A stretch of DNA of 32,405 bases from Luteolibacter sp. (GTDB taxonomy: Bacteria > Verrucomicrobiota > Verrucomicrobiia > Verrucomicrobiales > Akkermansiaceae), in assembly GCA_030696085.1 (NCBI GenBank), contig JAUYNL010000020.1:1-32405 (forward strand), written 5' to 3'. A program made the position numbers and the translations under genes. Within the stretch, counting starts at the first letter, position 1; the number at the start of each line of letters is the position of its first letter. The notes beneath the pieces were generated by a model. It saw only the letters and a program-made list of their open reading frames with translations. It had not been told where the DNA came from and did not search any database. Of this stretch, positions 17,212-24,709 are shown piece after piece.

Positions 17212-17793
17212 TCATCCACGCATCGATAGCTTCACGGGGCAAAACTCCTGCAAGACCTCCATCAACATCCCCACAGGCAGGCCCATCACGTTTTCATAAC
17301 TGCCGCGGATGCCGGAAATGATCAACTCTCCGTGCTCCTGGATGCCATAGGCACCGGCCTTGTCCAGCGGGTTCACGAGCGCGAAATAAGCGTCGATGGC
17401 CGCCTCTTCGAGCGGCATGAAATCGACCTCGGTGGTGCCGTGGAAACATTTCGTGAGACCGCCGGGAAAAATCACGCAGACTCCCGTGCAGACGCGGTGC
17501 GCTCGCCCTGCAAGCCGCCGCAACATGGTGCGCGCCTCATCCAGATCCGCCGGTTTGCCCAGCGGCACGCCATCAATAAAGACCAGCGTGTCCGAGCCGA
17601 TCACCGTGGCATCCGGCCGCCACGCCGCCACGGCCGCCGCCTTCAGCTCCGCGTTCATTTCGCACAGCCGCTCCGGCAGGATCGAGGCGTCATGGATTTC
17701 CTCCGCCGGGGAGTGCATGACTTCAAAAACCAGGCCCGCGCGTTCCAGCAATTCACGGCGGCGGGGCGAGGCGGAGGCGAGTATGATCGGCAT
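17212..17793 (-). CDS. maf: Maf family nucleoside triphosphate pyrophosphatase
   Basis: 193 residues, normal for the family. Maf proteins hydrolyse dTTP, UTP or modified nucleotides to the monophosphates and pyrophosphate, guarding against incorporation of non-canonical bases. The N-terminal phosphate loop ILASASPRRREL (4-15), the catalytic Asp68 in VIGSDTLV and the C-terminal GAYGIQEHG and IRGSYENVMGLPV are all present. The start at 17793 (MPIILASASPRR) is where the family begins; the frame continues 12 codons further up without conservation. Substrate class (YhdE-like or YceF-like) is not settled by what I can see. Confidence 0.93.
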   Translation of the reverse strand: MPIILASASPRRRELLERAGLVFEVMHSPAEEIHDASILPERLCEMNAELKAAAVAAWRPDATVIGSDTLVFIDGVPLGKPADLDEARTMLRRLAGRAHRVCTGVCVIFPGGLTKCFHGTTEVDFMPLEEAAIDAYFALVNPLDKAGAYGIQEHGELIISGIRGSYENVMGLPVGMLMEVLQEFCPVKLSMRG

Positions 17794-18113
17794 CGCGCGG
17801 ACAGTGCCCGCAATTGCGCGATCCATCAAGCCCTTCCCGGATTGCCTTAAAACCGGATGGCGAGCCCCATCACCGGTGCGTGTGCCACGGCATTGATGAG
17901 GAAGCCGCCATTCGTGTAGTCCACGCCGAGACCGCCCTGTGATTCCTCAAAACCACTCCCGGCAAAATCTAACCATACAATCGCCCTGAACCGCCGCCTT
18001 TCGCATGCGATCCGGACGCTCCATCTTCTGCCTGCTGTCGGATTGATGTTCCTCGGCAAGTTCCTCTTTGCCATTCCGGAAGAGGGCGGTTATCCAGAGT
18101 TTCCTTTCAAGGA
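17794..18113. other. 320-bp intergenic stretch between maf and the fucosidase gene
   Basis: Apart from a short minus-strand frame ending at 17847 that reads like an outer-membrane C-terminus (listed separately), I see no gene. It must hold the maf promoter; no clear boxes were found. A plus-strand frame from 18047 would encode about 37 residues with a hydrophobic start (MFLGKFLFAIPEEGG) but runs into the end of the fucosidase gene and has no support. Confidence 0.3.
17847..17936 (-). pseudogene. Possible remnant of an outer-membrane protein C-terminus
   Basis: The last 29 codons of a short frame read GGLGVDYTNGGFLINAVA and end in GLAIRF. Two alternating polar/hydrophobic strands and a terminal Phe are the signature recognised by the BAM machinery at the end of beta-barrel proteins. 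Upstream the frame turns into Arg-rich sequence unlike an exported protein, with no signal peptide, so if this is a gene end the rest has been lost. The short length makes chance a real alternative. Confidence 0.25.
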
Positions 18114-19499
18114 TCACTCCAACCGAATCACGGTGGCCACTGGATCGGGAAGTGCGTGAGGCAGCACAATGACGGTGGTGTTTCCTGTGGCGCGGAGCTT
18201 CAGGCTGCCGCCGCCGCCCAGCAATGTGGCCTTGGCTAGCTTGAAGGGCACTTCGATCTCGCCGCTCTCGGGGCGTGAAAAGAGATGCGCATAATGGATG
18301 GCCCCTTTGGTGGTGATCCTGCCATCAAAAGGCGTCTGCCCGAGGGGCGATGCGCTGGTGCCGCGAATCGCCTCGGCGTTGGCCTTCATCCAAACGCCGA
18401 CTTCGCGCATGCAGTCCACACTTTCCTGCGGGATTGAGCCGTCACCTTTGGGACCGATGTTGATCAGGTAGTTTCCACCCTTGGACGTGATGTCGATCAG
18501 GTTGCGGGTAATCTCCTGCGAGCTTTTCCAGGCGTGGTCGTGCTGGTTGTATCCCCAGGTCGTGTTGATGGTCATGTTGGTTTCCCAATCGACGCCGGGC
18601 AGACCTGTTTGCGGAATGTGCTGTTCGGGCGTGACGAAGTCCCCGTATTGCGGATCCATCCGATTTGTCACGCTGCTAGGCCCCATTCCGCTGAATCCGC
18701 CCTCGGGAAGGCGGAAGAGTCGGTTGTTCATAATCACCTGCGGCTGCTTGGCTCGGATCTTGGCCATCAAATCCTTCGCCCTCCACGCTTCCTCGCCCTG
18801 GAAATCGACGGAACTATAATCCCACCAGAGAATATCCACTTTACCGTAGTTCGAAATCAACTCGTCCACCTGAGCATGAAGGAATTCGATGTAGCGCTGA
18901 TGGTTGCGCGGCGTAACGGCAATTTCCTTCCCACCCTTGGGGTAAGGAAGTTCCTTGGAGCGGGTGCCATCATACTGCGGATGGTGCCAGTCGATCACCG
19001 AGTGGTAAAATCCGACCTTCAATCCTTCCGCATGGAGCGCTTCAGAGATTTCCCGCACGAGATCACGGTTGAGCAGATCTCCCGCGTCATACTGGGTCAG
19101 CTTTGAATCGTGCAGCGCGAAGCCCTCGTGATGTTTGGTGGTGAAGACCACATATTGGCAACCCGCTTCTTTCGCGAGGCGCGCCCAGGCCTTGGCGAAT
19201 TCCGGCTGTGGTTGGAACTTGGGCACGGCCTGCGCCGCGTAGCTATATGTGTCCGCCCCCACCATTTGCTGGATCCACTCCACCCCCCCCTTGTCCGCCA
19301 CCATCTTGCCGTTCCAGTTTCCAGCGAGCCCCGAATATAGCCCCCAATGGACGAACATGCCGAAGCGCGCATCACGCCACCATGCCATGCGGGCGTCACG
19401 CTCGGAATCGGATTCGGTGGAGGTGGGCTCAGACGCGCGAACGGATGAAACCAATATGGCGGCAAGAATCAGGGCGGCTCGCACGGATCGTATTTTCAT
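18114..19499 (-). CDS. Secreted alpha-L-fucosidase, GH29
   Basis: 461 residues; removes terminal alpha-linked L-fucose from glycans. Signal peptide at residues 1-22 (MKIRSVRAALILAAILVSSV), so it acts in the periplasm or outside. GH29 motifs: RFGMFVHWGLYSGLAGNW (45-62), VFTTKHHEGFALHDS (118-132), KVGFYHSVIDWH (161-172) and KVDILWWDYSS (220-230), with the nucleophile probably Asp227. A C-terminal beta domain (about 360-461) follows the TIM barrel. The start at 19499 is fixed by the signal peptide; the open frame to 19712 is rejected. A perfect TATAAT lies only 4 bp before the ATG, suggesting a leaderless transcript. The gene is followed 320 bp on by maf and lies 232 bp from the nagB stop, on the same strand. 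Confidence 0.93.
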   Translation of the reverse strand: MKIRSVRAALILAAILVSSVRASEPTSTESDSERDARMAWWRDARFGMFVHWGLYSGLAGNWNGKMVADKGGVEWIQQMVGADTYSYAAQAVPKFQPQPEFAKAWARLAKEAGCQYVVFTTKHHEGFALHDSKLTQYDAGDLLNRDLVREISEALHAEGLKVGFYHSVIDWHHPQYDGTRSKELPYPKGGKEIAVTPRNHQRYIEFLHAQVDELISNYGKVDILWWDYSSVDFQGEEAWRAKDLMAKIRAKQPQVIMNNRLFRLPEGGFSGMGPSSVTNRMDPQYGDFVTPEQHIPQTGLPGVDWETNMTINTTWGYNQHDHAWKSSQEITRNLIDITSKGGNYLINIGPKGDGSIPQESVDCMREVGVWMKANAEAIRGTSASPLGQTPFDGRITTKGAIHYAHLFSRPESGEIEVPFKLAKATLLGGGGSLKLRATGNTTVIVLPHALPDPVATVIRLE

Positions 19500-19503
19500 A
19501 AAG

Positions 19504-19509
19504 ATTATA
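19504..19509 (-). promoter_or_regulatory. Perfect -10 box right before the fucosidase ATG
   Basis: TATAAT on the minus strand ends 4 bp before the ATG at 19499. Transcription from it would begin at or within the start codon, that is, a leaderless mRNA. The best -35-like hexamer upstream (TTGTGT) is 20 bp away, longer than usual. No Shine-Dalgarno sequence precedes the ATG, which agrees with leaderless initiation but does not prove it. Confidence 0.35.
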
Positions 19510-19731
19510 TTTGAAGAACTACTCGAAGCACACAACGAGTCTTTCTGTGAACTGCTAAAAAGTTGCAGGTCGGAAAGCGAGCCCGGGATCCATTCTCCAG
19601 CCCGCACATGGTGGCCGTTTGCGATTCTGAATGCATTCGTGCCGCCGGGTGCGGCGACATCCAGGCAATCATCCATTGCAGTTTCGCTGGCATTTCCCGC
19701 CACCTGAGACATTCAACCGAATAGACGCGCC

Positions 19732-20502
19732 TCAATATGCCTGCCAGTCCGGCTTGTGGGCATACACCCAGCGGTAGTAGTCCGCCCGCTGCAAATCGCT
19801 TGCCGCCGGTTCATCGAGACAGACCTTCACCACGGGATGCATTTGAAGAATGGATGCCGGGTTGATCGAAGTGATCGGTCCTTCCACGGCCTCTGCGATG
19901 GCGCGGGCCTTGTTCGGGCCAAAAGCCAGCAGCAGGTTTTGACGGGCTTCCATGATGGTGCCGATACCCATGGTGATGACATGATGGGGCACGTCCCGCT
20001 CGCTGCCGAAAAAGCGGGCGTTGTCCAGACGGGTCTGGCCGGTGAGGGTTTTGATGCGGGTGCGGGAGGCGAGCGAGGATGTGGGTTCGTTGAAGCCGAT
20101 ATGGCCGTCGGTGCCGATTCCGAGCACTTGCAGGTCGATGCCGCCGACATTGGCAATTTGTTGTTCGTAACAGGCGCAGAAGTCGGGGATGTCCGCCGCA
20201 TTGCCATCCGGAATATGGATGTGATCCGCTGCAATGTTGATGTGGCGGAACAGGTTTTCCCACATGAAGCTGTGATAGGACTGCGGATGTTCGCGCGGCA
20301 GGCCGATGTATTCGTCCAGATTGAAGGTGGTGACACGGCTCCAATCCAAATCCATGGCGATCAACTTCCGATAGAGCCGCAGCGGCGTGCTGCCGGTGGC
20401 CAGGCCGAGCACGGCATCCGGTTTTCCACGCAACAGGCGGGCGATGATGCGGGCGGCGATATCGGTGGCGGCATCCGCGGTGGGTTGGATGATGATTTCC
20501 AT
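19732..20502 (-). CDS. nagB: Glucosamine-6-phosphate deaminase
   Basis: 256 residues; converts glucosamine-6-phosphate to fructose-6-phosphate and ammonia, feeding amino sugars into glycolysis. Family motifs: GLATGSTPLRLYRKL (33-47), TTFNLDEYIGL (58-68, with the catalytic-region Asp63) and LGIGTDGHIGFNEP (127-140, Asp132, His134 and Glu139 matching the active-site Asp, His and Glu of E. coli NagB). The start at 20502 lies 4 bp after the stop of the PIG-L deacetylase gene, with GGAA overlapping that stop as a likely ribosome-binding site, so the two are translationally coupled. It is the last gene of the sugar operon. Confidence 0.95.
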   Translation of the reverse strand: MEIIIQPTADAATDIAARIIARLLRGKPDAVLGLATGSTPLRLYRKLIAMDLDWSRVTTFNLDEYIGLPREHPQSYHSFMWENLFRHINIAADHIHIPDGNAADIPDFCACYEQQIANVGGIDLQVLGIGTDGHIGFNEPTSSLASRTRIKTLTGQTRLDNARFFGSERDVPHHVITMGIGTIMEARQNLLLAFGPNKARAIAEAVEGPITSINPASILQMHPVVKVCLDEPAASDLQRADYYRWVYAHKPDWQAY

Positions 20503-20506
20503 TAGT

Positions 20507-21358
20507 TCATTCCAGACGATTGGTGAGTTTCCGGCGGACATCATCCTCGAACATTGTGATGATGCCGACGACGAAGTTGACGATGTCCAGGGATTCATCA
20601 ACGACCAAGGGGGTGAGGTCCAAGCCGAAGATCAATTGGGTGGCGGCATCCGTCGCGTGTGAGTCGAAGAACGTGGCATTCGCGGCCCTGCGGCCGAGCG
20701 TGGCGAGATCGTAGCGTTTGCCGCCGGCGATCTGGGAGTCGAAGACGCCGTTCAAGGCGGCCGCCAGATTGTCGCGACCGCTGACGTCCATCAGCACCTT
20801 CCGGTCGTCTGGCAGCCAGTCGAGATTGCGCCAGACTTCGCAGCCGATGACTTGTTTGGGGCGGTGTTCCCGTGGTAGTTCGCGCATGGCTTGCAAGGCG
20901 GCGATGGTCACGCCGATGTGCGTGTCGTGCTTGTCCGCCGGGTTGTGGGTGTAAACGACGTCCGGGCGGGTGGCGGTGAGGATGGCTTTCAGGTCATCCT
21001 TCAGTTCCGTTGCCGTAGGGCTCTTGATGACGCTGCTCGGGTAATCGAGCTGGAACATGGCGGCATAGCCACCGATGACGGCGGCGGTGTTTTGTTCCTG
21101 ACGGCGGATCGTCATCATTTGGGCGTCGGTATGATTGGCGTAGGGGCCGCTGCGGGAGCTGCCGGAGCCGTTGGTGCAGGTTACGCCGCCGAACCATTGG
21201 TCATCGCGGGCGTAGCAGGAGAGAATTCCGTGGAAAGCCATGAATTCGAGATCGTCCTGATGCGCGCCGATGCCGAGACGGGTGATGCGCGGCAGTGCTT
21301 CGCCTTCAGGTTTTTGGTCGGGAATGAAAACTTCCGCAGTTGGGTTGTAGAGCTTCAT
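20507..21358 (-). CDS. PIG-L/LmbE family deacetylase, probably acting on N-acetylglucosamine
   Basis: 283 residues. The zinc-binding motif AHQDDLE (32-38) and the distal HDTH motif (144-147, within THNPADKHDTHIG) identify a PIG-L/LmbE N-deacetylase. Members remove the acetyl group from N-acetylglucosamine in free sugars, glycolipids or small thiols. The start at 21358 gives the family-like N-terminus; a longer frame upstream lies over the end of the ROK gene. The gap to the ROK stop is 4 bp and to nagB 4 bp. With nagB as partner and no nagA in sight, the simplest role is to supply glucosamine or its 6-phosphate. No signal peptide, so it is cytoplasmic. Confidence 0.88.
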   Translation of the reverse strand: MKLYNPTAEVFIPDQKPEGEALPRITRLGIGAHQDDLEFMAFHGILSCYARDDQWFGGVTCTNGSGSSRSGPYANHTDAQMMTIRRQEQNTAAVIGGYAAMFQLDYPSSVIKSPTATELKDDLKAILTATRPDVVYTHNPADKHDTHIGVTIAALQAMRELPREHRPKQVIGCEVWRNLDWLPDDRKVLMDVSGRDNLAAALNGVFDSQIAGGKRYDLATLGRRAANATFFDSHATDAATQLIFGLDLTPLVVDESLDIVNFVVGIITMFEDDVRRKLTNRLE

Positions 21359-21362
21359 AAAA

Positions 21363-22739
21363 TCACTTTTTAAGTTTGGGCAGGCTGGCGGCGGCCACCG
21401 CCTGGCCGACGCGGCGGGTCTTCTCGTCCGGCACATGCATGGCGATATCGATTTCAGGAAACTCTCCTTGCAGCACGTTTTTTGCCGTGGAGAGCACGAT
21501 GTCACCACCCTGGCCGGTGGTCACGCGACCGAGAATGAGCATGTGGGCGTAGTCATAAAAATCCGCGTAGTGGGGAATCGTGTAGCCGAGATAGACACCG
21601 ATGGTTTGGTAGATTTTCGCGGCGCGCTCGTCGCCCTTCGCCATGAGGTTCTGGACCTCCTTGAGGCGTTCCGGCAAATCCATGTTCCCGGGTAGTTTGA
21701 TTTTCGCCGCAGGCAGAAGTTTGTGAACCGCTTGCTGGGAAAAATACAGTGCGCCGACACCGGCATCGCCGGACCATTCATCGGCCGCAGCCTTGGGATT
21801 GTAATCGACGGGGGCGAAGGCGAGCTCATTTAGCCAGCCGAGGATGCGGCCCTTTTTATCCATGAAACCCGCGGCTTCACTCGATCCCATGGCGACTCCG
21901 AGCATTCCTGATTGTCCGAGGGACAACGCGCCGGCCAGGGCGGTGACATCACCGTCGTTCATCACCACGAGCGGCACGTTCCATTCCTTCTGGATGCGCT
22001 TGAAAACGGCTGCCGCCTGCGGGAAGTGTTTGTTTGGAATGGCACGCAGCAGCGAGGCGACGCGGATTTCGTTATCCACGATGATGCCTGCGGAGCTGCC
22101 GCCGATGGCATCCACGCGTGGCATGTGTGCCGCCGCGCGATGGAGAGCGGCGGAGATATGATGATAGTGATACTCAGGATTGGTCTGGATTTTCGGATCC
22201 CACGGAGTTTCCTCGGTGAAGATCGGCTCGCCATCGATCACGGCGGAGACCTTGTAGTCGCTGGCCCCGAGATCGAAACCGATGCGACAGCCCTTGAGAT
22301 GGCCGCCGGCCGCAACCTGCATGTCCCTGGCTGCGGGAACCTTGCCCGCGCTGGTGAGAACAACTTCGAATTTCCTGCCATAGGCGAGCGCCATCATCGC
22401 ACAGTCGAACTTGCGCGCGCCGCGTGCCGAATAGGTTTTTTGAATGAACGCGCCGATCACTTCCGGCCCGCCGACGTGTAGCTTCCATCCGCCACGCGCC
22501 CAAAGCAGGAACTTCACAATGCGCTCGACGTAGCGCAGGGTTTCGGCGTCGCCTGCGGGCAGAACCAGTGTTTCAAAACGCGAGATCAGGCCGCACTCGC
22601 GTTCAAGTCCCAGCACCAGCGGCACTGCTTTACCAGAGGCGCGGGCGGTTTGCTGATAGCGGCGGTTGAATCGCACCGCCGGCAGGAAATCTGGATCGAG
22701 TGGCGCGGAGCACATGGGCTGGATCGATGGTGCGGACAT
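21363..22739 (-). CDS. Atypical ROK-family sugar kinase-like protein
   Basis: 458 residues. The ATP-phosphate loop IGFDLGASDYKVSAV (153-167) and the catalytic-loop motif VVMNDGDVTALAGA (258-271) place it in the ROK superfamily (sugar kinases and repressors). Two things are unusual: about 150 residues precede the kinase core, and the CxCGxxGCxE zinc motif and ExGH motif of typical ROK proteins are not visible; the region after the Asp loop reads LNELAFAPVDYNP instead. The N-terminal part shows no helix-turn-helix, so a repressor role is unlikely. The operon context suggests phosphorylation of glucosamine or N-acetylglucosamine. The start at 22739 is 22 bp after the MFS stop. Confidence 0.75.
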   Translation of the reverse strand: MSAPSIQPMCSAPLDPDFLPAVRFNRRYQQTARASGKAVPLVLGLERECGLISRFETLVLPAGDAETLRYVERIVKFLLWARGGWKLHVGGPEVIGAFIQKTYSARGARKFDCAMMALAYGRKFEVVLTSAGKVPAARDMQVAAGGHLKGCRIGFDLGASDYKVSAVIDGEPIFTEETPWDPKIQTNPEYHYHHISAALHRAAAHMPRVDAIGGSSAGIIVDNEIRVASLLRAIPNKHFPQAAAVFKRIQKEWNVPLVVMNDGDVTALAGALSLGQSGMLGVAMGSSEAAGFMDKKGRILGWLNELAFAPVDYNPKAAADEWSGDAGVGALYFSQQAVHKLLPAAKIKLPGNMDLPERLKEVQNLMAKGDERAAKIYQTIGVYLGYTIPHYADFYDYAHMLILGRVTTGQGGDIVLSTAKNVLQGEFPEIDIAMHVPDEKTRRVGQAVAAASLPKLKK

Positions 22740-22761
22740 ATCAATTAGGTGGGCGAAGTGC

Positions 22762-24600
22762 TTATTTCCTGCTTTCAAAATGCTCTTCGATTTCCTCCAG
22801 AGTCTTGCCCTTGGTTTCCGGGAGGAAGAAGGCGGCGGTGATGAAGTAGATCACCGTGCAGGCGGCGAATGCGAAGAACATCGTCGAGTAGCCGTATTTC
22901 CCGACCGTGGGCAGGAAGATAGCGGCGATGGTGGTGGAAACCGCCTGATTGACGAGCAGGGCGATGCTCATGCCGTTAGATCGGATGCGGGTGGGCATGA
23001 GTTCCGAAAGAGCGAGCCAAACACAAACGCCGGGGCCGACGGCGAAGAATCCGATAAAAACAAAGATACAGATCGTGATGGTCCAGCCGTTGGCTGTGCC
23101 GGGCACGGGCGTGATGAGTGCGTTTTCGATCTTGAGATCGGCATGTCGCGACATCTCTATATCGGCGAAGGGGTTTTTGAAAAACGCATCCACGCCACTG
23201 CTTGGCAGGCTGTCATTGCGGCTGATTCTGATTTTCGCCGCCTTGTCATCAGACCGCACCACGGTGGTTGCGGCGGTGAAGTCCCCGCACGAATAGATGA
23301 TGGACATGGTGGTGGACCTGCCCGCGATGGCCTTTCCCGCATCACCGGCGCCGGCGAGCAGTTCGGCAGCGGTGGTATCGTCGTATTTGAACGACACCAA
23401 CTGATCCTTGACCGGCTGCCTGGTGCCATCAGCGAGGACCCGTTCCGCATCCACCTCGGTGATCATCGCCTGCACGGAGTCCTTGCAATCGACCCGGTGT
23501 TTTTCGGTGTTGCGGAACAGGAATCCGACGGCAAGCAGCGAGACAATGATGCCGGCGCTGCCGAGGGAGAGCAGGAACTTGCGGCCCTTCTTATCCACCA
23601 GGGCCACGGCCCCCATGGTCATGATAAAATTGACCAGCGTGAGGATGACATAGCCCATGTGCGCCTGCGCGTCGTTCAAGCCCGCCTGGATGAGGATGGT
23701 GGCGTTATAGCCGATGATCGAGTTGATCCCGGTGGCCTGGTTGCAGGCGAGGATCACACAAGCCAGCAGGAATGGAATGATATACTTTCTCGAAAAGAGC
23801 GAACCTCGGGAGGTGGTTCTGCCGTCGGCGGATTTGACGCCGGCCTCATGAGTGGCGGTTTCATGCATTTCCTGGATTTCGTGGTCGGCTTGCACCCCGT
23901 CGCGGGAGCGCAACAATGCGGCGCGGGTGGCATCGATCCTGCCGCGCTTGAACAACCAGCGCGGCGATTCCGTCACCAGAAACGAGCCAATGACGAATAA
24001 CACACCGGGCAGCATGGAGACCCAGAAGATCCACCTCCAGGCATGGTCTTTGGCCGCGAAAAGCTCTTCCGCGGTGCCGTTTTTTTCAATGCCGCCGATC
24101 CAGAAACTGAAGCCATAACCGATCAATGCGGCGGCCACGATGCCGAGCGTAAGCAACCACTGGAAAACCCCGGTGCCCTTGCCGCGGTCGGACGCGCCCA
24201 AACATTCGGCGAGGTAGAGCGGAACCACCACGCCGATCAACCCGGCGCTCACGCCTTGCAGGAGCCGCCCCATCACCAACGGACCGAAACCCTGTGCCAG
24301 CGCGATCATCGGGATGCTAGCCACGAATACCACGCCACTGATGATCATCATCGGCTTACGTCCTATCAGATCCGAGAGCATCCCAGCGAACAGCGTGGAG
24401 ATAACACTGCCGAGCAACACCGCGGCCACGATGATGGACAATTGCCCCGCGTTCAAACCCGAAGTGGCCTCCATGTAGGGCAGCGCCCCGGCGATGATGC
24501 CGACGTCGATCCCGTAAAGGAGTCCGCCCAACCCGGCGACGAGCAAAAGAAAACGATTGTAACCGATCTTGTCCGCGCCGATTTTTGGGTTTTCAGTCAT
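22762..24600 (-). CDS. MFS sugar porter with large extracytoplasmic insert
   Basis: 612 residues, against about 460-500 for most sugar porters. Family motifs are present: GLLYGIDVGIIAGALPY in the first helix, the DLIGRKP loop between helices 2 and 3, SPRWLFKRGR in the middle, QATGINSIIGYNATIL (helix 7), VDKKGRK, and PETKGKTLEEIEEHF at the C-terminus. Between the ninth and tenth helices (about 362-503) sits a soluble insert of about 140 residues with two cysteines, expected on the outside by topology. The start at 24600 is the ATG before MTENPKIG; the frame continues 16 codons upstream. First gene of the four-gene operon, so most likely the importer of the sugar processed downstream. Confidence 0.88.
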   Translation of the reverse strand: MTENPKIGADKIGYNRFLLLVAGLGGLLYGIDVGIIAGALPYMEATSGLNAGQLSIIVAAVLLGSVISTLFAGMLSDLIGRKPMMIISGVVFVASIPMIALAQGFGPLVMGRLLQGVSAGLIGVVVPLYLAECLGASDRGKGTGVFQWLLTLGIVAAALIGYGFSFWIGGIEKNGTAEELFAAKDHAWRWIFWVSMLPGVLFVIGSFLVTESPRWLFKRGRIDATRAALLRSRDGVQADHEIQEMHETATHEAGVKSADGRTTSRGSLFSRKYIIPFLLACVILACNQATGINSIIGYNATILIQAGLNDAQAHMGYVILTLVNFIMTMGAVALVDKKGRKFLLSLGSAGIIVSLLAVGFLFRNTEKHRVDCKDSVQAMITEVDAERVLADGTRQPVKDQLVSFKYDDTTAAELLAGAGDAGKAIAGRSTTMSIIYSCGDFTAATTVVRSDDKAAKIRISRNDSLPSSGVDAFFKNPFADIEMSRHADLKIENALITPVPGTANGWTITICIFVFIGFFAVGPGVCVWLALSELMPTRIRSNGMSIALLVNQAVSTTIAAIFLPTVGKYGYSTMFFAFAACTVIYFITAAFFLPETKGKTLEEIEEHFESRK

Positions 24601-24651
24601 GGTGTCAAATTCCGGCGGCAGCCTCGTGACTGGACGGAAACGCGTCAATCA

Positions 24652-24683
24652 AATTTATCACCTGCCAAATCATGGTTTCAACC
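24652..24683 (-). promoter_or_regulatory. Candidate promoter and small inverted repeat before the sugar operon
   Basis: On the minus strand TTGAAA (24676-24681) and TAAATT (24652-24657) are 18 bp apart, about 55-80 bp before the ATG of the MFS gene. The -35 box lies within the inverted repeat GGTT-TC-AACC (24674-24683), whose position could let a regulator such as the adjacent LacI-type protein block polymerase. The half-sites are too short to be sure. Confidence 0.35.
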
Positions 24684-24709
24684 TTTTCAAAAATCCGGAA
24701 GGGGCGGCA

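Noticed and set aside
19283..19290. C8 run inside the fucosidase gene as a phase-variable tract
   Set aside because: The frame is intact on both sides and the run encodes conserved Gly-Gly near VEWI; no sign of shifting.
19500..19712. In-frame extension of the fucosidase gene by 71 codons
   Set aside because: The signal peptide begins at the ATG 19499; an N-terminal extension would abolish export, and the extra residues resemble no known domain.
22666..24000. Long plus-strand open frame (over 400 codons) opposite the sugar operon
   Set aside because: Antisense of the MFS and ROK genes, both of which have clear family motifs; the frame has none.
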